Of a DNA stretch of 64,000 nucleotides, positions 19,050 to 30,901 are shown one piece after another. The stretch comes from Eutrigla gurnardus. Its lineage: Eukaryota; Chordata; Actinopteri; Perciformes; Triglidae. Location of the stretch: the NCBI GenBank assembly GCA_963514095.1, contig OY741264.1, positions 10,934,054-10,998,053 on the forward strand. The letters are read 5' to 3'. The notes beneath the pieces were generated by a model that saw only the letters and a list, made by a program, of their open reading frames with translations, was not told where the DNA came from and ran no database searches. The position numbers and the translations under genes were made by a program. Every line of letters starts with the position of its first letter. Position 1 is the first letter of the stretch.

Positions 19050-19175
19050 ACTGAATCCAGCTGGAAGAAGCTTATTTAGCCTGATGAGACCAACGTGTAT
19101 TTTTGTTGGTCGTTAGACTAAACGCCATGTGACGCCTTACATCATCATAACCCATAAAGCATGGTGACAGTGTTG
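19050..19175 (+). pseudogene. Fossil fragment of a Tc1/mariner transposase
   Basis: Across shifting frames the sequence resembles the central part of fish Tc1 transposase. GATGAGACCAACGTG gives DET-like residues, AGACTAAACGCCATGTGAC gives TKRHV, then CATCATCATAACCCATAAAGC and AAGCATGGTGACAG resemble the HH...KHGG stretch. At least two frame changes and internal stops are present. No terminal repeats were found, so it is an old, decayed piece. Confidence 0.4.
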
Positions 19176-19316
19176 CTCAGTTATGTCATTAAACAGCACT
19201 GGGAACGAAAGTCTATAGGCATTATTTTAGATGGAACAAACACACGTGATTGGTCGATGCCATGGAGCATAGTTTATACCTTCACATCACCAGCTTTCAC
19301 TGAAAATTATTTGTTG

Positions 19317-19318
<2 letters not shown>

Positions 19319-19396
<78 letters not shown>
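19319..19396. repeat. (CTGT)n-(CTGC)n compound microsatellite
   Basis: About twelve TCTG/TGTC tetramers change abruptly near 19367 to CTGC units (about seven), giving a two-phase array. Confidence 0.95.
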
Positions 19397-19399
<3 letters not shown>

Positions 19400-21177
19400 G
19401 ATCACATAAAATGAACAGATGTGGTTAATACATCAGAATATGGGAGGATGTGAGCAGATTTCAAGGTAGAGTACACCTCAGCCTGTTGTTAACAGCATTA
19501 GTCATTTCCCTCAGAAATAAGACATTTTTGTCAGCGTAATCAAACCCTGATGTCCCTCATTTTCTCAACACCATTTTGTGATGAATTCCCATCTGCAAAG
19601 TATTTCCGAATACTTAGCCCAAGGAGGTGTAATTTAAATAATATCAGTCACCGCGCTGCTGCCAGAATAAGAATTATGTCCGCACTAATATCTCAACTGA
19701 CATGCAGCGGAGGAAAGACTTTCCTCCTGAATAACAAAAATGCGATAATTCACCCAACGTTATTATCAACCTAATTATAATGGGAACTGTAGTCTCTTTT
19801 TCTGCTTGAATTCAGAACAAATTAGCGTGGAATGATCAGTTATGCTAATCTTGTTCAGGTTGGTTGACTATCACTCATTTAAAGCCCACAACAGAGATGT
19901 GTAATGGTGTTGAATTTGCAGAGAAATTGAGTAAAATGAGGCCACAAAGTAAAACACATACTCAACAATACCTTCTCCATGGTCTCATTTAAAGGTCACA
20001 TGAACCATATAAATATTAAACATTCATATCAAATTTACCATAGTATGCAAACTAACCACACACCAAGAGTCCTCCCATTTTCCAGACATATTTTCCTAAT
20101 TATATCACTATAACAAATTTAATGAGAGCAATCAGCACTGAACATTTTGCCTCCAAGGAAGCAGAGGTCTCAGTCAGTCACAGAGGTACTTCTGGGTCAT
20201 TCTCTATTCATTTGCAGAGTGTGTTCTCCGAGTGTCAGGGTCTTTGGCAGTGTCGTTCCCCAATGACTCCTACCTCCAAGCCCGCTGCACGAGGGGGGCC
20301 CTAATTAGATTCTCATGTGTATTTAATGGACTCGCTTCCTTTGGTCCTGTGAGGGAGCACCTGATGCTACAACCTCTGTATGAAGGTCCTTCCACACATG
20401 GGACTTACTTTGGAGAGGAGCTCCATGTGTGACGTGAGTGTGTGTATACGTGCTTGACAGGTCCCAAACCTGCAGCAGTCCAATGTTTTGTGTTGTTATT
20501 CTGGCTTTGTCCCAATTACACACCAGCGAAACATACCATCCTTTACACATTCTCCTTTCCATGCGTGGAAATTTAACCCTTTTGGTTGACACTGGTTTTA
20601 CGTCCTTATTGTTTGGGATCCCGAACTCCCCAGTGCTCTTTGTATAAAAATGGTGATAATAATTAATTGAATTCAAATAATTAAACATTTTGTTTTTAAC
20701 TCAAGTATTTTTTTTCTTTTCCTCAGACCATATTTATATGTTATGAAGTGGGAACTCTTTCTTTTGCCACAAACTGACAAAATAAAAATACAAAATAAGG
20801 AAATACTTTTTTATTTTTTTTTATTTTAAATGGGCAATGCCCAAACAAATATACGGTGCTTTTGTCTTCCAATAAGTAATTCGCAGAGTTAGTTTATTAT
20901 GGCTGGTATTGGTTAGATCCCAGAGAGGTCAAAGTCTCTGTAAGTCTCTTTTAAAAGTTTTTTAAAACTTCAAAAGCAGAAATCCTAATAGACTCACCTG
21001 GGATTTGAGAGGAGGGTTGACCATAATAATAATCCATTGTATTTAAACAGAATAACATGTTATACTTGTACTTTTTTTTAAGTAGTAAAAGGCATAAACT
21101 ATCAAGGTGATAAAATGAAATATTTTTGGGCCGTTAAAGAAGGCCCAGGATCTCTAGGACCCCAAACCATCATTGGA
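19397..21177. other. Intergenic desert segment
   Basis: No gene recognised; AT-rich around 20640-20840. Confidence 0.55.
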
Positions 21178-21440
21178 GTTAAAGGGTCGATTCACCCCAA
21201 TTATGAAAACAATTTATCTGTCCAGGTTTTGAGATTTCTGCCTCCGCCCATTCAAATGTGGTGAACAGAATTTAAATCGTGGTTCTCACATAGCATTGTT
21301 ACATTTAAATACAACAGCAACGTGTCTTTCCAGAATAGTTGTCCTGTTTTTTCTGGAGAAAGCATCTCCAATGAAAACTGTTCACAGCGAGGTGTGTAGA
21401 TCATCACGCTAATAGCAATATCTTTCTGCGAAGAGATGTT
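21178..21440 (+). repeat. Dispersed teleost repeat, diverged copy 2
   Basis: Starts AAAGGGTCGATTCACCCC and contains CAGGTTTTGAGATTTCTGCC, GTGGTTCTCACATAG, TCTTTCCAGAATAG and AAAACTGTTCACAGCGAGG. It is the same family as the copy at 13308-13590 by shared landmarks in the same order. Confidence 0.5.
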
Positions 21441-22400
21441 GATGCTGGATATTTATTGAAATGATTATTTTGGCCTTTATTGGGCAGTTGTCAGTAGAGA
21501 CAGGGAACTAGAATAGAAAGTGAGGAGTCTGTAAGAAATGAACCGGGGTGTTGTGGTTTTATGTGTGTTAAACACTCAGTCACTATACGCCAGTGAATGG
21601 CTGCTTAACTCTCACTCGCTTGAATGTTTTCACTTTCAGAGTAGACTGCTTTAATGAGGACAGACATCTGGACCAATCTAACAATACAGGGCTGTGATGA
21701 ATGTGACCCCTGTGGGAAGCCCTTGCCCCATACCCCACCAGGACGCATAAAGCAGTAGCACAGCCCCTGTTAAAGGGCTGCAAGCGAACATAAATCGGTC
21801 GTGGCGCTTCTTAACTGTCCAATTTGCATGGCCCCTACACAAAGAGGCTAACGATGCTTTACAAGACAAACATGCACGAACACAAAAACACACAATGGTC
21901 ATGCAGGTAGACGAAAAGGAGGCACTTTACTTATACAAATGTTATTGTGTTTTTGTGGACAGTGCCTCTGTGCACGTATGCAGAGAATTTGAATGTTTAT
22001 CTGATGCGATTAAATCTTGAAACTACAAGCACAAATTGAGAGGGAAAAGAAAACGTAGATGAATGGAGATGAAATCTTTGAAAGAGAAGCCCAGAATTTT
22101 TGAAAGTGAGTGAAAATAAAAACACAAAGACAGAAAATAGAGAAGGAGCGCGACTGCCGATGGGAAAAGGCAAGATGAAGAGGGTGGTGAGATGGGAGTG
22201 TGGGTAGTTTTATCTGGTGGGCAGGGAGACGGTGGCGGGAGGATCTGTCTCTGTTAGAGAGAACACGGCCCTGTTATTAAAGCCATTCATCACTGGCTGA
22301 ATATTCTCCCTTTAATAGGCTCTGTCGTTAATTACCCAACTTTGTCAAGATAGGGAGTCAGGGGCTCTCTGTTTTTTATTCACAGACAAGCTCTCAATTA

Positions 22401-22420
22401 CACACACACACACACACACG

Positions 22421-22487
<67 letters not shown>

Positions 22488-22634
22488 TTAAACACTTCAG
22501 CAGGTGATGCGACACATTTTCACAGATGCGGTGGCAAGAGAAGGCACACACACACACACAAACACACACACAAGCACACACACGCATACACACACACAAA
22601 CACACACAAACACACACACACATGCACACACGCA

Positions 22635-22715
<81 letters not shown>
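22401..22715. repeat. Double (CA)n microsatellite
   Basis: Two CA arrays (22401-22486 and 22545-22715) are separated by 58 bp of unique sequence. The second is interrupted by CAAG, CATG and CGCA variants in its first half, and is nearly pure in its second half. Upstream, 22255-22345 is AT-rich unique sequence with TTAATTAC-type motifs. Confidence 0.96.
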
Positions 22716-22716
<1 letters not shown>

Positions 22717-23377
22717 CAAAAGCATTTGATACATACCTTTTCCACCTCTGGTCTTCCCTATTTCCAAAAAGTGAAGGGTTCGCAGCAACAGCAGTAATAC
22801 CGTTACAGACCAATGTGATCCAAAACAATAGCCATGCAAGAACTACGACCTTTTCAAAGCTTATCATGTTCAGTTTTTATAAAGGCTGTTACAGAGGTGT
22901 GATTCAACGTTGCTGTAAGTTTGGAGAGCTTTTTTTGTTCCCCCCCCCCGATACATTGTAAGTCAACCTTGGGTGTACCGTGTCCTCAAATAAAACGTAT
23001 TATCATTATTATTATTATTATCATCAGTTTATAGTGGAGTTATAATGGATTGCATTAAATTGCACAGATTTCAACCCTTCCTCTTAAATTAGTTGACTTT
23101 GGGGCTGAAACAATCAATCAATTAAACAATCAAGTCATTGATTATTTGATGGACACAAACAAGTTTAGTAGTTTAGTAGTTTTTTTGAGTTTAGTAGTTA
23201 ATAATGTGAGTAATTGCTGGTTTTCTTTGTCTTCTAGAGTTGTGGAATGTACCAAAGTACATGTAGTGAATTTAGTATTTTATGCTACTTTATATTTCTA
23301 CTTGTAAAATGTATTTGATGTCTTTTTTGGCTAGTTATGTTTCAGATTTTCCACACAAAAAAAATCATCTGTGTATA

Positions 23378-24592
23378 CAGTTTTTCTTAATTGCTAAAAC
23401 ACTAAACCCTATTGTCTGAACCAAATGCTCCGTTGCCTGAACCCACTAATTGAATCAGTCACTCTTTTGGCAAAACCATAAGCATTTTTCACCTGTTTAG
23501 ACATAACTTGCCAACACATTTTCATTGTGATGCATAATGGTGGGCACAGGTGGCAAAAGTCAAACACAAGTAAAGCACAAAAGTCACTGGTTGAACACAA
23601 CAACTCAAAATTGATCACACTTGTGGCTAACGATGTGAGGGAACATATATTCAGAGAGCACTGGTTTGTGAGGCACTACAATGGATAGAAATCTGAGAGG
23701 AGGAGTTCGTGTGAGAGGTGGTCGAGGAGGTCGAGGAGGTCGAGGTGGTCAGCGAAGACAAAGAACAGTAATATCTGATGAAATGAGAGCTACTGTGATT
23801 GACCATGTTCTTGTCCATGATATGAGCATGAGGGAGGCCGGACAAAGGGTACAACCAAACATCAGTAGATTCACTGTGTCCACCATATTCCGAAGATTTG
23901 GAGAAGAAAACAGGTGATTACCTTTTTGGACATTATAGTATGTAAATGTTGACAGCAATTACTGTATGACTGTACTATATACTGTACCACAGTATACTGT
24001 AAGTAAATATATGTTTCAGTACATCACTGTGCCAATTTACTGTAGTATTGTAATGGAGGGTTAGTCTAACTGTTTGTAGGCCTAGTATTCCATGTATATT
24101 TTGGTACTTTATGCTTACGTAGGCTTTACTGTATACAAGTGTTTTTGTACTGTACAAGTGCTACATGTAAATGCACAGGATTTCTGTTTTTGGTACTTTT
24201 ATTTTTTACTATGTACAAGTGCTAAATAAACAGTTTTTTTGTTTTGCAACATGCATTTAGCCTACAGTGAACAATGAACATTTATTTCTACCGCTTCATG
24301 TCCTGAGCATTGTGTTTTCTATTTTTCTACGTAGTGTTTAGTGACTGCTCTGTAGTGTTTTTACTCGGGGCACGATTTGACAACATAGTTCAGTTTTGAG
24401 CACCGATTGAACTGTTTTGAGGTGAGAGTTCAGTTTTGGGCACAGATTAAACTGTTTTGAGTTGAAAGTTTGGTTTTGCAAGAAGAGTCTGAGGTTTTGT
24501 GAATGTAGCTTGAAAATTGGGTTTTGTGTTCACAGTTTAGAGAAAAGGAGGGCAGCTTTCGAGAAATGTGTCTTAGCAATCGAGAAAAACTG
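23378..24592 (+). mobile_element. IS630/Tc1-mariner-type DNA transposon, internally deleted (copy 1)
   Basis: It is flanked by TA on both sides (23376-23377 and 24593-24594). The 5' end reads CAGTTTTTCTTAATTGCTAA. The 3' end, inverted, reads CAGTTTTTCTCGATTGCTAA, so the terminal repeats match at 22 of the first 25 positions. A 5' transposase fragment (23681-23917) lies in the first half. The remaining roughly 675 bp are AT-rich with no DDE catalytic domain. At 1215 bp it is shorter than an autonomous element of this group would need to be. Loss of the catalytic region makes it non-autonomous. Confidence 0.8.
23681..23917 (+). pseudogene. N-terminal fragment of an IS630-type (Tc1/mariner superfamily) transposase
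   Basis: The 78-residue ORF starts MDRNLRGGVRVRGG with a run of Arg-Gly-Gly repeats, a likely basic nucleic-acid-binding tail. A helix-turn-helix region follows with ISDEMRATVIDHVLVHD, MREAGQRVQPN and FTVSTIFRRFGEENR. I recognise this wording from many fish transposases of the IS630-like group, where a DDE integrase core follows. That core is absent here. The stop TGA overlaps a donor-like CAG|GTGATT, so in the intact family the frame may continue by splicing. It sits inside the TA-flanked element 23378-24592, and an opposite-strand copy of the same 5' region lies at 24639-25085. Confidence 0.7.
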
Positions 24593-24638
24593 TAATTAAC
24601 TTTCACAAGGCCTCCTTCTCTGCAATGATATGTTTTTA

Positions 24639-25085
24639 CAGTTTTTCTCGATCAATCACAGTAGCTCTGATTTCATCAGATATTACTGTTCTTTGTCTTC
24701 GCTGACCACCTCGACCACCTCGATCTCCTCGACCACCTCGACCACCTCTCACACGGACTCCTCCTCTCAGATTTCTATCCATTGTAGTGCCTCACAAACC
24801 AGTGCTCTCTGAATATATGTTCCCTCACATCGTTAGCCACAAGTGTGATCAATTTTGAGTTGTTGTGTTCAACCAGTGACTTTTGTGCTTTACTTGTGTT
24901 TGACTTTTGCCACCTGTGCCCACCATTATGCATCACAATGAAAATGTGTTGGCAAGTTGTGTCTAAACAGGTGAAAGGTGCTTATGGTTTTGCCAAAAGA
25001 GTGACTGATTCAATTAGTGGGTTCAGGCAACGGAGCATTTGGTTCAGATAATAGGGTTTAGTGTTTTAGCAATTGAGAAAAACTG
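24639..25085 (-). mobile_element. MITE-like deletion derivative of the same transposon, opposite orientation (copy 2)
   Basis: It is flanked by TA (24637-24638 and 25086-25087). Read on the minus strand it starts CAGTTTTTCTCAATTGCTAA and closely tracks copy 1 from its 5' terminal repeat through the RG-repeat coding part. It breaks off after the RATVID codons and joins directly to the 3' terminal inverted repeat ATCGAGAAAAACTG. It is a 447-bp internal-deletion product, able to be moved only in trans. It lies 46 bp from copy 1 in tail-to-tail orientation. Confidence 0.8.
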
Positions 25086-25623
25086 TAAATATCTTGGGGC
25101 TTTCAACAGTTTATTGTATGAATAAAATGTATTGTATAAAATCGAAAGTATCGCGATAGAAAAGGATCACAATGAGGTCTGTAGCAGCCCTGCTTTAGTG
25201 CATCCATTCATTCCAACACAATCCACACAAGCCTCACACTTAAGAGGTAGCATTATAGCCTCTTCAGTGACTGTGTCAACAATAAATAAGGATTAGTCCC
25301 CTCTTTACATGTCCTTGGGAAGTTTCATCAGTGGGACTTCATTTATGTTCAGCTAACTGTGGCAGCTGCCCTGTGTGGAAGGCTGTAGGACCACAACCTC
25401 CTCCTCCTCCTCCTCTTCCCCTTCATCCCTAATCAGACTCTTTTGTGAGCCTTTTATAATTAGCCACTTAACTATCCGGCCGAATGGAACTGTGGCTGTA
25501 AAGCATTTACAAGGGTACTCGACAGGACACGCCAGCACCTTTTGTTTAGCAATTAGTTTGTCTGTGAAAGGGACAAGACAAATAGGCTGGAAGAGCATCT
25601 GGTGGCCTCGTACCTCTATCTAC

Positions 25624-25625
<2 letters not shown>

Positions 25626-25694
<69 letters not shown>
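25626..25694. repeat. (GA)n microsatellite
   Basis: A 69-bp near-perfect GA array. A shorter imperfect GA array lies at 26517-26559. Confidence 0.96.
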
Positions 25695-25695
<1 letters not shown>

Positions 25696-26516
25696 CAGAG
25701 AGGCAGAGAAGGAGGAAGAAAGAGGTTCAGAGCCATTCAGCAACAATAAGGATCGTACCACAAGGATTTGCTACAAGGGCTGTAAAGTTTGCAGTCGGAG
25801 GAAACTGATCTGGAAATGAATAAAGCAGTTCTGACAAATATGATGATAAGAGACTCAGAGAGGGCTATGTAATAGGGACCTATTTTTCGCACGCTACTGA
25901 TTAAGAACTGGCTAAGTGTCTGTAGAGATTCCCACGTGCACAATGCAGCACAGGCAGAGTTTAGTATGCGTCCCAGTAGGGTTTCCTTTAGTACCCAGTC
26001 ATTTACATTGTAGTTATCCGAAGATAGAAGGAATGCAAGGCAGCATGACAACAGCTCCATTGATCCCTTTGGCCTGATTAGCTCACCAGTGTACCGTCAA
26101 AGCAAACTAATCAGATACATTGATCATGGAACACTTTTTAATGCTTCCCCAGGCAATAATACGATTTTTCTCAAGTCAAATTACTAGTTAGTTATCTGTT
26201 CAGATGTGATCCAAGACATCCGGGATTTGAACATTTCCTATGAGATGTCAGTATGAGTCAATGGCTCGATTTCAAACTCTATAAATGTTTAGCAGAGATA
26301 CAGTAATTGCAATAAAATGCCAATTCATTTCCCGAAGTGTTTCTGTGAACCTGGTTTGTCAGACTAAGTGCTGATAGGTGTAACTCACTTCTGTTATGTT
26401 GGCTTCATTACACCCTCTGCTGCTACTTTCACGTTTGTCCAGAAGAGGTTGCTATGTTCCCTGCATACAACAGGAGGCGGATGGTCTTGACAGATCCCAA
26501 AGACTTTTTCTACTAA

Positions 26517-26564
<48 letters not shown>

Positions 26565-29435
26565 TGAGGAAACATAAGAAATAAGGATGTACAATCACAG
26601 AAAAAATGAGTTGTATTATCTGAACCATAAAACCACAATTGTCAGCTCTTTGGTGCCAAACACCCCTAAAAAAAAAAAACAAATTAGAAGATTTTTTTTT
26701 TGTCGTCAGCCTGCAGCCCCACAATGCAGAACACCCACTAATTGATTATAGATGTCATTTTCATCATTGACAGTAGGGGGCATGATCCATACATTGATTA
26801 GAATGCCATTATGTGCCGGCCAAGTAATTGTACTGTGAGGCCATTAACACATAATTACACAGCTTTGGAGGGTAATCATTTGCTTGTTGACTCATACATG
26901 TTGCCTGGACCGCCTCTTACGTTTCAAAGAACCACTCTAACTGTACAGTGCATGACTTTTGATGGGGGATTTAAAGGAAAGAGTGCTCGGCATACATCTT
27001 TAGAGTTAAATAGTCCTTATCCCATTCCCAGTCTGAACAGCTGCGAGAGATACGAGTCTCTCTGATACCTGTATTCCTGTGACGCTTGTGATCAAACGCT
27101 GTGATGGCATAACATCCCTTCCTGTCTGTCACACCCTCAGGCTAAACATCAGCAGAGCGCCTTGCAACTGGCAAATGTTCTCATGACAAAGTTAAAATGT
27201 CTCGATTAATATCTGACTACTCTGCTTCCCATGTCTTATCCATGTCTTCTTCCTTAGCTGCTTACCCGTCTTGTGACTTCTTCTGGATACATCCACCCCA
27301 GCAGTGTTACTGTATCAGCAGGGAGAGCATTCAACCAGCGGGGACATTCGATTCAGAAGAACTGAAGAATCCCTCTCTGGTTGTTTGAGGAGTGTGCTTT
27401 GTACTTGTGATGCTTTGCACGATTCTATGAGCTTTGATAACATGTTTCTGGCCAGATCCAATGGCATGTGTACCTCACGTTGTAAATACCAGAGCAGAAT
27501 GATTTAAACACCCTGGATCACTCACCAACTGATATATGGCAGCCATGAGGTGAAACCCCTTCAATCAAGGTCTCAACATGGATGTTGTCTCACCAGAAAA
27601 TGTCTCCAATGATTTTTGACTTTTATCCCTTTATAGCAAACTTGTCATCCCTAGTTTGTATTACAAGTATATACTGTGTCTATGATTGATTAAGTGCTTT
27701 TTTTAAACAAAGCGAGAAATCTATCTAGCAAATCTCAAGAAAACAGCAGTTATTGTAGGAACAAAATTGTGGATAGCATTGGATTTTGCCTCTGTGCTAT
27801 CACGTTAACCATCTCAGGACTCTACAGATGAATCGTGCGACCCTCTCCATGGCCCCCGACCCACATGTTTGGAACCGCTGCCGTAGACGCCGTCCACTCA
27901 AGCCATCAGTAGCGTTTCTCCTTCTCGACAGCTAATGTCTCAGCCGTCCATCAACTTTTAACCAGGCCTCATGCATGGTGGCGTGTGACTTAAAAGCCTG
28001 ACTCGTCAGACCTAATTAGCCAACGCCTAATCAGACAAGTCCCCTGCACAAGGACACAAAGTGGATTGTGGGAGCAATAAAGACCTTCTCTGTGGTTGAC
28101 TCAGCAGAGGAAGACAAAGACTTAACAGCAGATGAGGACCCCCATCTGTGCTGCGGTCACATTGTCACAAACCCCACAAGTACACAAGACCCTGAATTGC
28201 TGGTTTTGACAGCATGTGAGCTCAGTGAGCTACAAATAAGACTTAAATGTAATACTATGAAGGAGCAAACTTCTTCTTATTTTTCTCTCTCTAAATTTCT
28301 GTGTTCCCCTTGCGTCTCCGTTTCCACATCTGTTCAATAGCCCCCCTGTTAATCATTTCTGCTGTGTTGCCTTTTTACTGGACCACTGAGACCCAAACCC
28401 TGGTGTACCTGTTTGGAGTTTGATTAACACTGCATTTTAGCACACACTATTCAAACCCAGCGGAGGGAGCTTAAAAGGGCTGTGTGCTGAAGCGAACGTA
28501 GCCTGTGGACAGATGGAGAAGTGATACATGGGGAAGAGGGATGGTTGGGAGTCAATTCTTGTTGGCTTCATTGTGTAAAAACAGATCTGGCGTCTCGGTG
28601 ATGCCGAGTTGGAGAGTGGGTTTATGAGGCAGTGTTTTTCAGGGTATGTAATCTAAGCGGAGAGGAAAGCACTTCAGAGGACGGGAGAGGACGGGACACC
28701 AGATAGGAGAGGACGAGACAGGAGGAGGCGGAACAGCCATGTCTCCTCGCTCTGGCAGTCCCTGAGCAATAAAATATTGAGAAGCTTTTGTTTTGCCTAG
28801 TTAAACATGCACTGATGTGACACAAACTGTGAACAATGCCATTTCACAGGCACAGGAATCCTCTTTTCATAATTCATGATGGAGTGATGACTGCAGCCAT
28901 GCCCGACAGTTTGCCCTCAACATTATACAGCTGTTACATACATACTTTTAAAAATAACATTTAGGTATGTTATCATATAACAGTGAATGAATGTGTGTGT
29001 TGTACTTTTAGGTTACAATGATTGACACTGTATTTGTGGGAGGAAATTAGCCAAAATGAGCTGTTTTGATGGGCTGAGGTTGTTTGTCTCCTTCAGTCAG
29101 GCAAGTAAAAGAAGAGTGTGTTGTACTGTCCTGCTAATCTATAACACCATACACATATATAGAGAACTGAGTGAATTGGAAAAGTTGAAAAGTTGATTAT
29201 AACTTTTTTCCAGAAAGGGGGACAACACTGTGGTAATGGAAACTCAGTTAGATCCAAGTAGATTCTTTTTGAGCAATTACATCAGTCTTTTGTTTCTCCC
29301 AACTCTAAAATATTCATTCTTAGTAGAAATCTTCATTGTGTTTTTTAAAGAACCAAATATCCTCACCAAAAAATATTAATATAATGTATTTAAAACATGA
29401 ATATCTGCCATTATATCTTAAAAATTAAATAAATG

Positions 29436-29440
<5 letters not shown>

Positions 29441-29502
<62 letters not shown>
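29441..29502. repeat. (AT)n microsatellite
   Basis: A 62-bp perfect AT alternation, self-complementary and able to extrude a cruciform. Confidence 0.97.
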
Positions 29503-29505
<3 letters not shown>

Positions 29506-30118
29506 ATATTTACTGTCTTTACTAATCATTTATAAAATAATAGTACAAGTATATCTATTTATAATTACAAAATGTCTGTATAAATCAGTAAACGTCGAGG
29601 GTTGCCCACTACTTCAAATTTGTGGAGTTTAGTCACTCTTGAGAAAAAAGGTGCCTGCACACTGACAAGATGCCCCCAAAAAAAGATTTATTAAGTACAA
29701 GTGTAGCTTTTATAAATACCACCTTTATCAGGTAATTGTACTTTTATTGAAACATTTCTCAAAAAAGCATCTTGTGAAAATATTTAATCTTATTTTATGA
29801 ATCTGGAAAAGGTCCAGTAACATTTTCACTTCTCTTGTTTTTATATTATTCATGTATTTTCACAGACATATTGAGGAAGAACATATGTGGATTCTGAGAT
29901 TCAGTGTTGTACAGTGACAGTGAACAATGAATACAATATGTATACAGTCGAAGTCGAGGCTCACCTGTGAAATAAATAATGTCTCTGGTGAAGAAAGAGA
30001 GAATCCCACCATGACTGACTCGGGTCTCGGCTGGGCTAAATCCAATCTGTTGGCTACCTGAACCCTAAAAACACGGAGACAGGGATTCAGCAAATACACA
30101 GTGATCATCCTACAGAAT

Positions 30119-30238
<120 letters not shown>

Positions 30239-30825
30239 CCTGGAATGTGGTGAGCATGAATTATACATCCCTCCAGAGGATTTGCTCTTTTTGCTTTCCA
30301 CTTCTTGCCCTCTTTTTTATTTTTTCCATTTTATATTTTCTCTTTGTTAAAATCAACAATAACATGATGATTAAACTAATAAAAGAAACGCAGTGTTTTG
30401 ACCATCTGAGCAGTCAGCAGATTTTTTTGAATGATCTGCAACAAAGAGCAGGAGTAACAGTCGATGTTTGATGAATGCAGTGTTTTTTACTGTCATGGAT
30501 ACCTCAATGCCCTCATTTACAGGGTTTTTTCTTCTGCGTCTGCATGTTGAAATGTAATCAACACCTATTTTTTGTCGTTGAGGTAAAAAATGAAGCCATA
30601 CTGTTGAAAATGTCTTATTTTAGAGTGTATGCTGGGGCAAAAAATAACCACTATATGTCTGTAGAAGGTTCATGATGAAATGCTCAAGTCACTCATGATG
30701 AATAAGTTATTTCATCATCACTGTGGGGAACCTAATTTCTACTGACATTCAACGAACATGTTTTCAGAAGACGTGGAGGCATAGGTCAGCAAATTAAACC
30801 GTGGCAGTGCAAGTTCTCTCTCTGC

Positions 30826-30827
<2 letters not shown>

Positions 30828-30892
<65 letters not shown>

Positions 30893-30901
30893 TGTGTGTG
30901 C
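30828..30901. repeat. (GT)n microsatellite
   Basis: About 74 bp of GT with one GGG interruption. It is in inverted orientation to the CA array 0.6 kb upstream. Confidence 0.96.

Noticed and set aside
22345..22867. Long Cys/Val-rich and His/Thr-rich ORFs
   Set aside because: They are translations of CA/GT microsatellites. The same applies to those near 16.0, 30.1, 30.8, 37.3 and 59.3 kb.
26811..27065. An 84-codon ORF with gene-like composition
   Set aside because: No homology recognised and no splice or promoter context; the segment more likely is regulatory or neutral.
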